In this document: positions 1 through 8,997 of the stretch, in pieces
Layout: every line of letters begins with the position of its first letter
Numbering within the stretch: position 1 is the stretch's first letter
Assembly (NCBI GenBank): GCA_002005505.1
Contig: KV908354.1
Span: 389,768-437,267 of the forward strand
Source: Botryococcus braunii
Lineage: Eukaryota > Chlorophyta > Trebouxiophyceae
DNA: 47,500 bases
Direction: 5' to 3'
Translations under genes and position numbers: made by a program
The notes under the pieces: generated by a model
Databases searched by the model: none
Seen by the model: the letters and a program-made list of their open reading frames with translations, nothing else
Told to the model about the DNA's origin: nothing

Positions 1-413
1 TGACTTAATCCTTATTGTATTCCTGGATTTAGCACTCAGATGAACATTGTTAGAACATGTTAGACATATAGAGTTGAGTTTAGCTCATCGGACAAAGTAA
101 TGAACACGACCTGGGTGAGAGCAGGTTAGGCGTGTTTGAACTGCGTCACCTTGTTAGGAGAGATGAGAGATATTGTAACACTTGGTTGGAACTATAGTGG
201 CACTCCGGGTGTCTATCAATCAGTTGCTAACCAGTCCTTGACTTGTATATGTCCGTGCCTACTTAACAACGCACAAGTAGGAGGACATCGTCTAACACCC
301 TCCGTGCCGCCACCATGCAGGATACGCCAAGCCCAGAATATTTCAGGTTATGGGCCCACGGGCTCGGATGCTGAGAGTGGGTGGCGCCTAAATCGGAGCT
401 CACTAGACTGTGA
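1..413. other. Leader or left flank of Copia-A, no gene recognised
   Basis: I see no convincing gene, LTR boundary or tRNA here. Several short ORFs cross it, but none has a recognisable domain. By position it is the LTR and/or untranslated leader of the copia element whose gag starts at 683, but the second LTR of that element is not in the window, so the boundary cannot be fixed by comparison. A possible primer-binding-like TGGTTCAGAAG lies further right at about 619, just after CAACCCACC; it is unsupported by any second copy. Confidence 0.35.
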
Positions 414-686
414 ATGGCGAAGAAGCGGACAAAGCAAACAGCCAGGAAGACCACCAACCTCAACGTTCCAGCGCGCTTGAGATCAGGACCTCCGTCATAC
501 AACGAACTAATCAGAGAAGGAGGACAACGTGGAGACCGCAATCCTGACGAGAGAGCCTTTATCGTCAAAGACTACATCTTTCACCTTCACGTTGGCTGTC
601 CGTTAGCTCAACCCACCTGGTTCAGAAGTAAGATCTTGCTGCTACCTTGCGAGTACTGGAGTTATAAGACAACTGGGGAATTATGA
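414..686 (+). CDS. Small leader ORF with histone H3 tail-like N-terminus
   Basis: A 90-codon ORF directly upstream of the copia gag. It begins MAKKRTKQTARKTT; the stretch RTKQTARK is identical to residues 2-9 of the canonical histone H3 tail (ARTKQTARKS). The rest (NVPARLRSGPPSYNEL and onward) is unlike H3 and unlike any domain I know. An in-frame TGA (411-413) immediately precedes the ATG, so the ORF cannot extend upstream in this frame. Its stop TGA (684-686) overlaps the gag ATG (683-685) as ATGA, an arrangement that elsewhere permits termination-coupled reinitiation. It may be a genuine small protein, a regulatory uORF, or a chance ORF in a leader; whether the H3 similarity is functional is unknown. 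Confidence 0.4.
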   Translation: MAKKRTKQTARKTTNLNVPARLRSGPPSYNELIREGGQRGDRNPDERAFIVKDYIFHLHVGCPLAQPTWFRSKILLLPCEYWSYKTTGEL

Positions 687-1512
687 CTTCCAAGAAGAAA
701 GGATCATCAGCTAGTGGAGCATCAACGTCAAGCAGTGAACCAGCCTCATCCACACCCATCAGAGAACCGTGTACTCCCAGCACCTCAAGAGGCAGCGGAG
801 ATGAGCTGCCCAAGATTATCCCAACAAATGTCAAGGTACACATAAAACTGAAGGAACGGGGGACAAATATTATTGTTTGGAAGAATGCATTTTTGGCAGC
901 AAATGAGTCAAAAGGGTCTTTGCCTGCCATCATGGAGGCTATGCCTGGTACAGCACATGACGCAGCCGCAATGTTACTGATTTATGAGTCAGTCCCAGAG
1001 GAATGGCTGGGACCTCTGTCTAATCTGCCCTCTGCTTATGATGCATATGAGTTCATCTGCAGAAAGTTTATTGGTGGATATAATATCGAGGCCAATGCAG
1101 ATTGGCTCCAAGAAATGAGCCAGGGAATGAAACATGACGAGACGATTTCGCAATATGTCAACAGAATGATCAACCTGAAGGCATGCCTTGACAGGAACAA
1201 CCATGCTCTACTGGATGCACACGTTGCAACCCAGATTGTGCAGGGCTTGCCTGATGCAGCTAAAGAGCCAGGAATGATCACAACTGCTGCAGCACAACCC
1301 CTGGAGAAGCTGGCTGGACTTCTGCGCAACACAGCAGCTGCAGTGGGTTTTGATGAATATGCTCCTCGCCAACCAAGGGTTTTGGCTCTTGGACAAGGCT
1401 CCAGTGGAGCCAATACCCCACCAGCTGCCAGTGCAGTCCATCAGCAGGCCCAACCAACTGTCTCTGAGGCCAAGTCCGAGACTAAGGGCATCTGCAACTA
1501 CTGCAATAAGAA
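683..1512 (+). CDS. gag: Copia-A Gag, N-terminal part (interrupted by A1)
   Basis: N-terminal 276 codons plus two bases of a Ty1/copia Gag. Residues about 50-220 carry the usual retrotransposon capsid pattern: a helix-rich region with a tryptophan near residue 65 (IIVWKNAFL), YESVPEEWL, and a later FICRKFIGGY segment as in UBN2-type copia Gags. The N-terminus is Ser/Thr-rich. The reading frame reaches the first half of a CCHC knuckle (C-N-Y-C) and is cut by A1 after position 1512. Omitting A1 and one copy of AAGAA, the codon resumes with base 8998 in frame and finishes a CX2CX4HX4C knuckle. The chosen ATG overlaps the stop of the preceding small ORF. Gag would form the cytoplasmic particle in which reverse transcription occurs. 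Confidence 0.85.
1508..1512. repeat. Target-site duplication of A1, left copy (AAGAA)
   Basis: AAGAA at 1508-1512 abuts the left LTR of A1 and is repeated at 8993-8997 just outside the right LTR. A 5-bp duplication is normal for Ty3/gypsy integration. Confidence 0.92.
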
Positions 1513-1990
1513 TGTAATAACTCAGCGGAATTTATAAGGAAGTAAGGCAGGAAGGGAGCAAGGAACGAGGCGCGACACGAGGTCCGTCACTTGGGGCAAG
1601 CAAGCGTTTACAAGAACCACCCCACCACACAGCTTACCCTTGTGGTTTCTCCAGTTCTGTCCTCTCGTGTTAATCTACTCGGCACGCGGGTTCCTAGCCA
1701 AGGGACGCCTATCATTCGGACTCGGCCCATGTACGACTTCTGTCCCTCTATCCTTCGTGAGAGCCCTAGATCGTCCACTCGCTGGCGTGCTAACGGTGAC
1801 AATTATTGTCATCAAACACACGCAATGACGGAGTGCCAACTATGCATGGCGTAAGCAACCATCACCGACGGAAGGTGCTACTCTCGTTCGAGCGGCTAAC
1901 CACGTGGCTCCCACGGGCGTGCAGTATGGCGCCAAAGGGCGTCTCCCGCAAATGTCCCGAAATGCTCGGAAATCCTCGCATTCCGTTACA
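1513..1990 (-). repeat. LTR of A1 (3' LTR in sense)
   Basis: 478 bp, beginning TGTAATAACT and ending CCGTTACA on the + strand, giving a TGTAA/TTACA terminal inverted repeat. Matching copies lie at 8515-8992 and 11656-12133. The short ORFs inside it recur in each copy only because the LTR is repeated. Confidence 0.95.
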
Positions 1991-2004
1991 TTATCCCCCC
2001 CTTA
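1991..2004 (-). other. Polypurine tract of A1
   Basis: Directly inside the 3' LTR. On the - strand it reads TAAGGGGGGGATAA and then the LTR. This is the plus-strand priming site; the same G7 tract occurs next to the left LTR of A2, B1 and C, and on the + strand before the right LTR of D. Confidence 0.8.
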
Positions 2005-3023
2005 GTCCTTTGCATGTCCTCATGCAAACCCACTCGAGGATTTTCACTGAGAAGAACAACCAGAGAAACCGGTAAACTGGACGGCCCAAACCTCCAACTG
2101 CCGTCTGACCCCTGCCGAATTGGTGGTTCATGGGGTCCCCACTTCCAATGTAGAATATCTCCAAGTAAACACTTCCTTGCCATTTATTTATTTTTTATGG
2201 CTTTTCTAGTACACTAGGTAGACTTGCGTCTAATCTTATTCGAAGAACAAACATGAAGAAATAAACGTTCAAACATGAAAAACAAGTGTCCCAATTTCCC
2301 AAGTCCAAGAGAACATAAAAATCTAATCCAAAAACATACAACACAAAAGAATAATTAAAGTGCTTAAGTCCAAAAAGTAGGGAACTTCCATGGAGAAGTT
2401 CCATGCTCCCAATGAGTCCCGTTCCCGTAATGGATGATCCCAAGTCAACATACTGTACAAATCCGCATAAGGTACATATTCCAGCTCATGCCGAACGACT
2501 CGGGTTGCGTTGGCTCTGAACCATGATCCAAAAGGAACAAACAAACAAACAAAGAAACAAAGTCCAACGTTCCCAAAAGTCCCAACAACACAAATTTCCA
2601 AGGTCCAAGATCCAAGAGAGTCCAAGTCCCCCCTATTGACATAGACAGTCCAAGACCTGCCAGTCACATAGAAGAATTTTCAATCCCTCTCCAATTTCCA
2701 AGTCCCTTCTAGTCACATAGTCCACCAATCACAAGAAGAGTGCCCAGGATCCACAACTGATTGCTTGTGCTAGCAGGTGTACTCCCCCCCCACCTATCCA
2801 AAGCGTGCAGACTCCGGGCTGCAACATGCCATGGTGTGTGACATCTGTCCACCCACACCGGAGTGGGCGACCCACTCCCAATCCCATCCCGAGGGGGTGC
2901 ACACATTTGCAATCCTACCACCGGCTTGTCTGTGCAGATCCTTGCGTACCCGACAAGGATTCCCTCCTAAAGAGAGCCAAGACAAGGTAACCGACCGGAG
3001 GAGCGGGCAGCAGGGGGAAAGCC
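2005..3023 (-). other. A1 3' noncoding region with TTGGACT-like repeats
   Basis: About 1 kb between the pol stop and the polypurine tract, with no convincing gene. It carries many scattered copies of AGTCCAA or close variants on the + strand (TTGGACT in element sense), mainly at 2290-2730, and a short CAAA run near 2540-2560. A2 has the same region at 12148-13139 with small indels that break the ORFs seen here, arguing against a third protein. It may hold the polyadenylation or packaging region; no signal can be pinned down. Confidence 0.6.
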
Positions 3024-6000
3024 TCAAACGGCCGTCTCGCCCCACTTGGGCGGGCCCAACTCCTGGTGACGGTGGTAGGCGTTGATGGTGTCCTTTGCGT
3101 GGTCGAACATGTCCAAGGGCTCCCAGTCGTCTCCGACGTCGTAACCTGACCACAGTACCCAGTATTGGTAGGCTGGGGTACCGTCCGGGAAGTGGAGGGC
3201 CCGGTTCCCCTTCATCCAGGGACGGTGACCGAGGATGCCGTCCACGACGTACTCGGCATTCTCCGTGCCGTCATCGCCCTTGACCATGCGTGGTCCCGGC
3301 TGGTATTTGTAAATGCTGAGGCGGTCTGGGTTACGTGGCCCCTTGTAGAGGTCCACATATTCCACGTTTATGCGTGGGTGAAACTTCAAGGCGGCGGGGA
3401 CGTCCAGCTCAACAGAGTTGGGATGGACGGCAGTGACCCGGAAGGGTCCAATCCGGCGCCTGGCAAGCTTTATGTACTTCTGCGACGTCAGGGCGGCTGG
3501 GAACTTCGTCCGAAGGAGAACAAGGTCCCCCTTCTTATAGATCACAGCCCGGCGGTGGCGGTTCGCCTGGGCCGCCTGCCGCTCCTGAGCTGCAGCCAAA
3601 AACTTCCGTGCAAGAGTAAGGGAGTCTTGCATCTTCCGGAGGAAAAGATCTGCCCGATCTGCTTTCCCCCCCTCCATGTGTCCCATAGCAAATGGAATGT
3701 TTGGATCCTGTCCATATGTCAAGCGGAACGGTGTGGTGTTGATCGATCCTTGCCATGTATTGTTATAGGCAAACTCTGCAACAGCCAGATGGTTTTCCCA
3801 TTCTTTAGGCTTATCCCAAACATAATGTTTGAGGTAGTCCTCAAGAATCCTGTTAACCCGTTCCGTTTGTCCGTCAGATTGTGGGTGATAGGCTGTAGAC
3901 CGTGCAGGTTTGCAGCCTGTTAAATTTAGGAGTATATCCATAAATTTACTCACAAACTTAGGATCCCTATCCGACACAAGTTCCTCTGGAAATCCGTGGT
4001 ATCTCCAGACTTTATCCCTTAGCAAAACTGCTACATCATATGAGTCAGCTTTTGTGGTGGTGGGCACAAAGTGAGCACACTTACTTAACCGGTCCACCAC
4101 AACCCATATGGCATCATTCCCGTTTGCACTCCGTGGCAACCCCGTTATGAAATCCATGGAAATGCTTTGCCATTTCCTAGTCGGGATTTGCAAGGGGTGA
4201 AGGAGGCCTGCGGGCAACTTGTTTGAAGCTTTGACCCTTTGACAAGAATCACAGTAGGCAACATATTCCCGCACGTCCTCTGTCATTCCCGGCCACCACC
4301 ATTCCCGTTTCACCAGTTCATACATCTTGGCAAAACCAGGGTGTCCCACATACAAAGGTTCATGCAATGCCTTGAGTATATCTTGTCTTAGGTTTCTCCC
4401 CACGACTCCTTCCCCATCCTTCACCTCATAATGCCCTGGGACATACTTCCGTCCCTCCTTCCCATATTCCCATATCCCATTCCTGAAATGCACCTTCCTT
4501 CTGTTCGACCTCTTTCCCAACCACTCATCATCCATGTATGCCCTTTTTACCAACTCCAGGAAGGGTTCACACGTGTCAAGCTGCTGGGTGACTCCGCTCG
4601 GGCGGGCCCTCCCGCCGGAGTCCATTGCGACCCGGGGCTTGACACTCCTGAGCTCGGGCTCCGCTGGCTCGACGTTGCGTCGGAGCTGCCTGGCCGCGAG
4701 GATTGGGATCCTGGACAAGGCATCTGCGACGTTAGTCTTGCCTGGCTCCCAAACCCAGAGTATGTCAAACTCCTGCAATCGCTCAGCCCACCTAGCTCTT
4801 CTCGGGCTAAGTCCTGCCTGTTGTTGCAAAAAGGTATTACACTTATGGTCAGTGGTTACGGTGACTGGTTTTCCTAACACATAACATCGCCATTCCTGTA
4901 GAGCATACACTACAGCCAGCAATTCCCTCTCCGTAGCAGAATAGTTACGCTCTGCACTATTCAACTTTTTGCTATAGTATGCTACTACTTTCCCGTCCTG
5001 CATGAGAACTGCTCCCACCCCAAAATCACTTGCATCACATGTCACTTGGAATGGTTTCCGAAGATCAGGTAGTGATAAGATAGGGGCCTCTACCAAAGCA
5101 GTCTTCAATGCTGAAAAAGATTCCTCCTGTTCCAATTCCCATTCCCATGCCCTCTTGCTGCTTGACAACTTTGTCAAGGGAGCAGCGATGGCACTGAAGT
5201 CCCTGATAAACTTCCTGAAGTAGTTTGCAAGGCCCAGAAACCTACGGACATCCGTGGTGTTTTTGGGTACGGGCCATTCCTTGACTACTTCCACCTTTTG
5301 TGGGTCCACCTTTAATCCATCCCTTCCAATGATATGCCCCAAGTATCGAAGTTCAGAACGCATGAACTCACACTTGGGTAGCTTGGCAAAGAGTTGCTTC
5401 TCTCGCAAGCGAGCGAAGACTTTTTCCAAATGGACATAATGCATGTTTTCATCCTTGCTGAAAATGAGCACATCATCCAAATAGACAACGACAAATCCCT
5501 CCCGAATGAAATCATGGAAGATTTCATTCATCAGCCGCTGAAAAGTGGCCGGAGCATTCGTTAAACCAAAGGGGAGCACCAGAAACTCGTACAACCCAAA
5601 TGGTGTTCTAAATGCTGTCTTTGGGATATCTTCTTCTTTAAGCCGGACCTGATGGTATCCGCTCAATAAGTCCAGGCTTGAGAAGACCTTTGCTCCTTTG
5701 AGCCTATCAAGCAAATCATCAATCCGGGGCAAGGGGTACCTATCCGGAATGGTAATCTGGTTGACAGCTCTATAATCAATTACCATCCTATAAGTTCCTT
5801 CCTTCTTTTTAACAAAAAGAACAGGAGATGCATAAGGTGAGTGACTGGGCCGGATGTGCCCTAATGCGAGAAGCTCATCCACTGTTTTAGTACACTCTTC
5901 CATTTCTAGAGAAGATAAACGATAAGCAGGCTTATTAGGAGGTACAGAGCCAGGTTGTATCCTGATGGTGTGATACACCTGTCTATGCGGTGGCAATCCT

Positions 6001-7130
6001 GGCAAACCTTGAGGAAACAAATCACTGTACTCCCTAAGGAGCACCCCCAATTGTTCCGATTTGCCCTTCAACACCTCCTCCAATCCCAAGGATCCCGTGA
6101 GCTTACCCGACGACGACGTTGGCTTCTCCTCCTCCCCCTCCATTATTCCCTCTTCCTCCCCCTCCACTAGGGGTTCCGAGAATAATTCCGGGACCGGCCC
6201 GCCCTGGGTACCCGGTCCCCTGGAGTTGGTTGATGAGGTGCCTGATTCGTCGTCGGAGGGATCGAGCCCGTTTTCCTCCAGGGATGACTCCTGCTCATCC
6301 CATGCATACTCTTCAGGTCTCATGACAACATTCAACAGACAAAGTCTCCATTGATCTACTTTGTTCTTCCCCTTCCTCACTATGTTCATACCCCATTGCA
6401 ACGTGCAGGGTAAGACTTTCCTGTGAGGGTCCAACGTTACCCACTTCCCTTGATGTTTTATTTGTGCCTTTCCAACCCCAACACTGACTGTGGCCTCCCT
6501 TAGAGACATCCAGTCTTGTCCCAGAATGAGGTCCACCCCCTCCATAATAGAATCACATACAAAGAAAGTATGGCGGGTGACTACCGAAGGGGTGAACCTA
6601 ACACTAAGGTCAACCTTCCCCTTGGTTTCAGACAAGGACCCATCTGCAAGGACTACTGTTGTTGCTTCCTTGTGATACCTAAGCCCTTGTAGTACTTTGC
6701 CTCGGACAAAAGAATGGGTAGCCCCAGTGTCCATGAGTGCACGAAACTCCATGCCTCGAACAGTAACGGCAAAAGTCAGGTTGAGTGGTGAGAGATTTCC
6801 CACATGCCCTACATGACAAGATGGTTGTGGCATGACACATGCAAGCACAAAGGAAAAAGGAAAGATTCCGGTCTTGCCCGAGAACATAAATTGTTCTCCC
6901 CTACATCCCCGAGCAAGAACTTTTAGTTTGGCCTTTGTCCTGTACTCTAAGAAAAACCTCCTGCTTTTCCAGACTTTTTGGCTAACAACAAAGCAGGCAC
7001 CAAGGCTGGGATCATGTTTTCTCTTTGCAAAGAAATCATGCAAGCAAGCCTCTGCACAATTTTTCTTAGGTACTACCAACTCAAAGGGTTCAGAGAGTGA
7101 AGACAAATAGGCCAAAATATGGGGATCCAT
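3024..7130 (-). CDS. pol: A1 Pol polyprotein (PR-RT-RH-INT-chromodomain)
   Basis: 1368 residues, unbroken. Residues 1-125: a Cys-containing N-terminal domain of unknown function shared by all gypsy families here. Aspartic protease with DTGA at 134-137 and ILGQDW at 202-207. An acidic Ser-rich linker follows at about 275-345. Reverse transcriptase at about 400-610 with YLDD at 550-553. RNase H at about 690-770 with acidic residues in [12 protein letters not shown] and TTDHK. Integrase with an H2C2 finger (VGHPG ... CDSC, about 928-963), catalytic D993, D1054 and E1090 (35 residues between the last two), and GPF at 1228-1230. A chromodomain-like C-terminus at about 1293-1352, containing FPDGTP and WVLWSGY. 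The ATG lies 12 nt after the gag TGA, in the same frame as gag. It would process Gag-Pol, copy the RNA and integrate the cDNA. Confidence 0.95.
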   Translation of the reverse strand: MDPHILAYLSSLSEPFELVVPKKNCAEACLHDFFAKRKHDPSLGACFVVSQKVWKSRRFFLEYRTKAKLKVLARGCRGEQFMFSGKTGIFPFSFVLACVMPQPSCHVGHVGNLSPLNLTFAVTVRGMEFRALMDTGATHSFVRGKVLQGLRYHKEATTVVLADGSLSETKGKVDLSVRFTPSVVTRHTFFVCDSIMEGVDLILGQDWMSLREATVSVGVGKAQIKHQGKWVTLDPHRKVLPCTLQWGMNIVRKGKNKVDQWRLCLLNVVMRPEEYAWDEQESSLEENGLDPSDDESGTSSTNSRGPGTQGGPVPELFSEPLVEGEEEGIMEGEEEKPTSSSGKLTGSLGLEEVLKGKSEQLGVLLREYSDLFPQGLPGLPPHRQVYHTIRIQPGSVPPNKPAYRLSSLEMEECTKTVDELLALGHIRPSHSPYASPVLFVKKKEGTYRMVIDYRAVNQITIPDRYPLPRIDDLLDRLKGAKVFSSLDLLSGYHQVRLKEEDIPKTAFRTPFGLYEFLVLPFGLTNAPATFQRLMNEIFHDFIREGFVVVYLDDVLIFSKDENMHYVHLEKVFARLREKQLFAKLPKCEFMRSELRYLGHIIGRDGLKVDPQKVEVVKEWPVPKNTTDVRRFLGLANYFRKFIRDFSAIAAPLTKLSSSKRAWEWELEQEESFSALKTALVEAPILSLPDLRKPFQVTCDASDFGVGAVLMQDGKVVAYYSKKLNSAERNYSATERELLAVVYALQEWRCYVLGKPVTVTTDHKCNTFLQQQAGLSPRRARWAERLQEFDILWVWEPGKTNVADALSRIPILAARQLRRNVEPAEPELRSVKPRVAMDSGGRARPSGVTQQLDTCEPFLELVKRAYMDDEWLGKRSNRRKVHFRNGIWEYGKEGRKYVPGHYEVKDGEGVVGRNLRQDILKALHEPLYVGHPGFAKMYELVKREWWWPGMTEDVREYVAYCDSCQRVKASNKLPAGLLHPLQIPTRKWQSISMDFITGLPRSANGNDAIWVVVDRLSKCAHFVPTTTKADSYDVAVLLRDKVWRYHGFPEELVSDRDPKFVSKFMDILLNLTGCKPARSTAYHPQSDGQTERVNRILEDYLKHYVWDKPKEWENHLAVAEFAYNNTWQGSINTTPFRLTYGQDPNIPFAMGHMEGGKADRADLFLRKMQDSLTLARKFLAAAQERQAAQANRHRRAVIYKKGDLVLLRTKFPAALTSQKYIKLARRRIGPFRVTAVHPNSVELDVPAALKFHPRINVEYVDLYKGPRNPDRLSIYKYQPGPRMVKGDDGTENAEYVVDGILGHRPWMKGNRALHFPDGTPAYQYWVLWSGYDVGDDWEPLDMFDHAKDTINAYHRHQELGPPKWGETAV

Positions 7131-7142
7131 GACCCTTGCGAG

Positions 7143-8408
7143 TCAAGTTTTGGGTTTCCCCTTCCCTTTCCCCTTCCACTTCCCTCTTCCCTTTCCTTTC
7201 CCTTGCCAATTACCTTGCCCTCCTTGAGGTGGTGGAAGCCCTCCTTGCACTGGTGCCACCACTGGTGGGGCCTGTGGTGCAGAGGGAAAGTAACCCGGTT
7301 GAAAGACTGGTGGTTGGAACCCTCCCGCTTTAGCTTTAGCAGCCAACCACTCCCTTTTCAACTGACATTGCCATGCTTCATGGCCCAACTGTTTGCAAAA
7401 GTAACACTCCCTATTAGCGGGGATGACCTTCCGAGAGTCCAACTTTCCTCCCTTCCCTGGTGCACCAGGGGGTCCTCCAACAGCTCCCCAGAAGGGTGGT
7501 GACCCTTGAACTTCCTCTGGGATATGAGCTGCACCAAGATTGGTGTGGAAGTTTGATAGTGTCCTCCTCTTGGGGGGACCTCCCTGTGCATCCCCATGGG
7601 CACTCTTGAAACCACCTTCATACTTGACCACAAAGGAGCACAAGTCATCCAGGTCTGTGAAGGGTTTCCCTGTCCCGGGGTTGATGGTACTGGCCAATCT
7701 TAACTGCACATTAAGACCCTTCATGAATAAGTGCAACTTATCCTGCTCTACCATTTCATATTCCACCTCAATATCCGAAAGCAAAGCAACAAATCTTTCA
7801 ATGTACCTCTCCACACTTTCATTCCCTTGGTATACTTTGTCAAGCTTTTGTCTTGCTATTGCTACTGTGTCAGTGGCATCATATCTTTTGGACATAAAAG
7901 CTTTAAAGTCTTCCCACTTTATGGCATCTTCCTCTCCTCCCTCTTTTTCCCACTTACGCACAAAAGCATCCCACACTTTAAGAGGTCTTTCTTCCAAGTG
8001 TTGAACTGCCAAAGCAACCCACTTAGCATCAGGCACGTTTGTGAGTTTAGCATATGATGCCAATTTCCGTGCAAAAAACATAAAACTTCCACGTTTTCCG
8101 TTAAAGAGAGAAGGAGGGGCAGCACGCACTTGCACCGGTTTTTGGATCGGTGCTTGAGCCTCGCCCTGCCGAGCCTCCAACTTTTCTTGAACCAAAGCGT
8201 CAACGTATTGTTCAATATCTTCCTTTGACAAGGGGCGTTTCTTCCTTTTGCCTTCCGATCCCTCGGTTGTAGGGGCGATCGGGTTCATGGAATCGACGTC
8301 CTCCTCTAACAAATCCGTAACCTCGAAGCCTTCCCGCAAAGAACCTTCCAAAAGGCTTCGGTCGTCCTCAGAAAGGTTTTTAAACCTATCTGATGTCACC
8401 GAGCTCAT
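7143..8408 (-). CDS. gag: A1 Gag polyprotein
   Basis: 421 residues. The N-terminal 75 residues are acidic then basic (KRKKRPLSKED). The capsid region at about 100-270 has the retrotransposon Gag signature (KWVALAVQHLEERPLKVW, then YQGNESVERYIERF). One CX2CX4HX4C zinc knuckle follows (CYFCKQLGHEAWQC), then a Pro/Gln/Gly region and a Lys/Gly-rich basic tail, suited to RNA binding. Start chosen at the ATG about 100 nt inside the PBS (8512-8501). It ends in TGA at 7145-7143; the next 12 nt are open in the same frame up to the pol ATG, so Gag-Pol could arise by readthrough or by reinitiation. Confidence 0.93.
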   Translation of the reverse strand: MSSVTSDRFKNLSEDDRSLLEGSLREGFEVTDLLEEDVDSMNPIAPTTEGSEGKRKKRPLSKEDIEQYVDALVQEKLEARQGEAQAPIQKPVQVRAAPPSLFNGKRGSFMFFARKLASYAKLTNVPDAKWVALAVQHLEERPLKVWDAFVRKWEKEGGEEDAIKWEDFKAFMSKRYDATDTVAIARQKLDKVYQGNESVERYIERFVALLSDIEVEYEMVEQDKLHLFMKGLNVQLRLASTINPGTGKPFTDLDDLCSFVVKYEGGFKSAHGDAQGGPPKRRTLSNFHTNLGAAHIPEEVQGSPPFWGAVGGPPGAPGKGGKLDSRKVIPANRECYFCKQLGHEAWQCQLKREWLAAKAKAGGFQPPVFQPGYFPSAPQAPPVVAPVQGGLPPPQGGQGNWQGKGKGRGKWKGKGKGKPKT

Positions 8409-8500
8409 CTACGAGGGGCATCCCAAAGTTAGATCCTTGCATCGGCATCTGCCAACTTCCAACAACTTGATCGAAAACCCCAAAGGATTGATAACGGCTT

Positions 8501-8512
8501 TCGCCGATACCA
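8501..8512 (-). other. A1 primer-binding site
   Basis: In element sense it reads TGGTATCGGCGA, two nt inside the 5' LTR. It begins with TGG, complementary to a tRNA CCA end. The same 12 nt occur in B1, B2, C and D. The implied acceptor stem starts with A paired to U, as in eukaryotic initiator tRNA-Met, but only TGGTATC matches the usual plant initiator-Met site (TGGTATCAGAG). Confidence 0.85.
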
Positions 8513-8514
8513 AA

Positions 8515-8992
8515 TGTAATAACTCAGCGGAATTTATAAGGAAGTAAGGCAGGAAGGGAGCAAGGAACGAGGCGCGACACGAGGTCCGTCACTTGGGGCA
8601 AGCAAGCGTTTACAAGAACCACCCCACCACACAGCTTACCCTTGTGGTTTCTCCAGTTCTGTCCTCTCGTGTTAATCTACTCGGCACGCGGGTTCCTAGC
8701 CAAGGGACGCCTATCATTCGGACTCGGCCCATGTACGACTTCTGTCCCTCTATCCTTCGTGAGAGCCCTAGATCGTCCACTCGCTGGCGTGCTAACGGTG
8801 ACAATTATTGTCATCAAACACACGCAATGACGGAGTGCCAACTATGCATGGCGTAAGCAACCATCACCGACGGAAGGTGCTACTCTCGTTCGAGCGGCTA
8901 ACCACGTGGCTCCCACGGGCGTGCAGTATGGCGCCAAAGGGCGTCTCCCGCAAATGTCCCGAAATGCTCGGAAATCCTCGCATTCCGTTACA
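8515..8992 (-). repeat. LTR of A1 (5' LTR in sense)
   Basis: 478 bp, reads the same as 1513-1990 by eye, and is followed by the right AAGAA duplication at 8993-8997. It should contain the element promoter; I cannot place a TATA box with confidence. Confidence 0.95.
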
Positions 8993-8997
8993 AAGAA
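8993..8997. repeat. Target-site duplication of A1, right copy (AAGAA)
   Basis: Matches 1508-1512. After removing one copy plus A1, the Copia-A frame is continuous. Confidence 0.92.

Larger units (their letters stand above)
1513..8992 (-). mobile_element. Ty3/gypsy chromovirus A1, complete element
   Basis: A 7480-bp LTR retrotransposon lying antisense to its copia host. It has two 478-bp LTRs that look identical by eye, a PBS next to the right LTR, a polypurine tract next to the left LTR, separate gag and pol ORFs without visible breaks, and a 5-bp target duplication. Order in sense (right to left): 5' LTR, PBS, gag, pol, about 1 kb of noncoding DNA, polypurine tract, 3' LTR. Integrase followed by a C-terminal chromodomain places it in the chromovirus branch. 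Matching LTRs and intact ORFs suggest recent insertion and possible autonomy, which is inference. Confidence 0.95.

Noticed and set aside
414..480. A genuine histone H3 gene start
   Set aside because: Identity to H3 ends after about ten residues; no GGKAPRKQL or histone fold follows, so it is at most an H3-tail-like motif.
1524..1536. TATA-like TTATAAAT near the 3' end (in sense) of the A and C LTRs
   Set aside because: Only about 20-35 bp from the LTR end in sense, leaving almost no room for R and U5; unlikely to be the promoter.
1591..1854. 87-codon ORF repeated three times
   Set aside because: Lies in the family A LTR; the repetition reflects LTR copies, with no sign of coding constraint.
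2323..2667. 114-codon - strand ORF after A1 pol as a possible third gene
   Set aside because: A2 has indels in the corresponding region that change the N-terminal part, and no domain is visible.
3165..3923. 252-codon + strand ORF, repeated at 13281-14039
   Set aside because: Antisense shadow of the family A pol C-terminus; conserved only because pol is.
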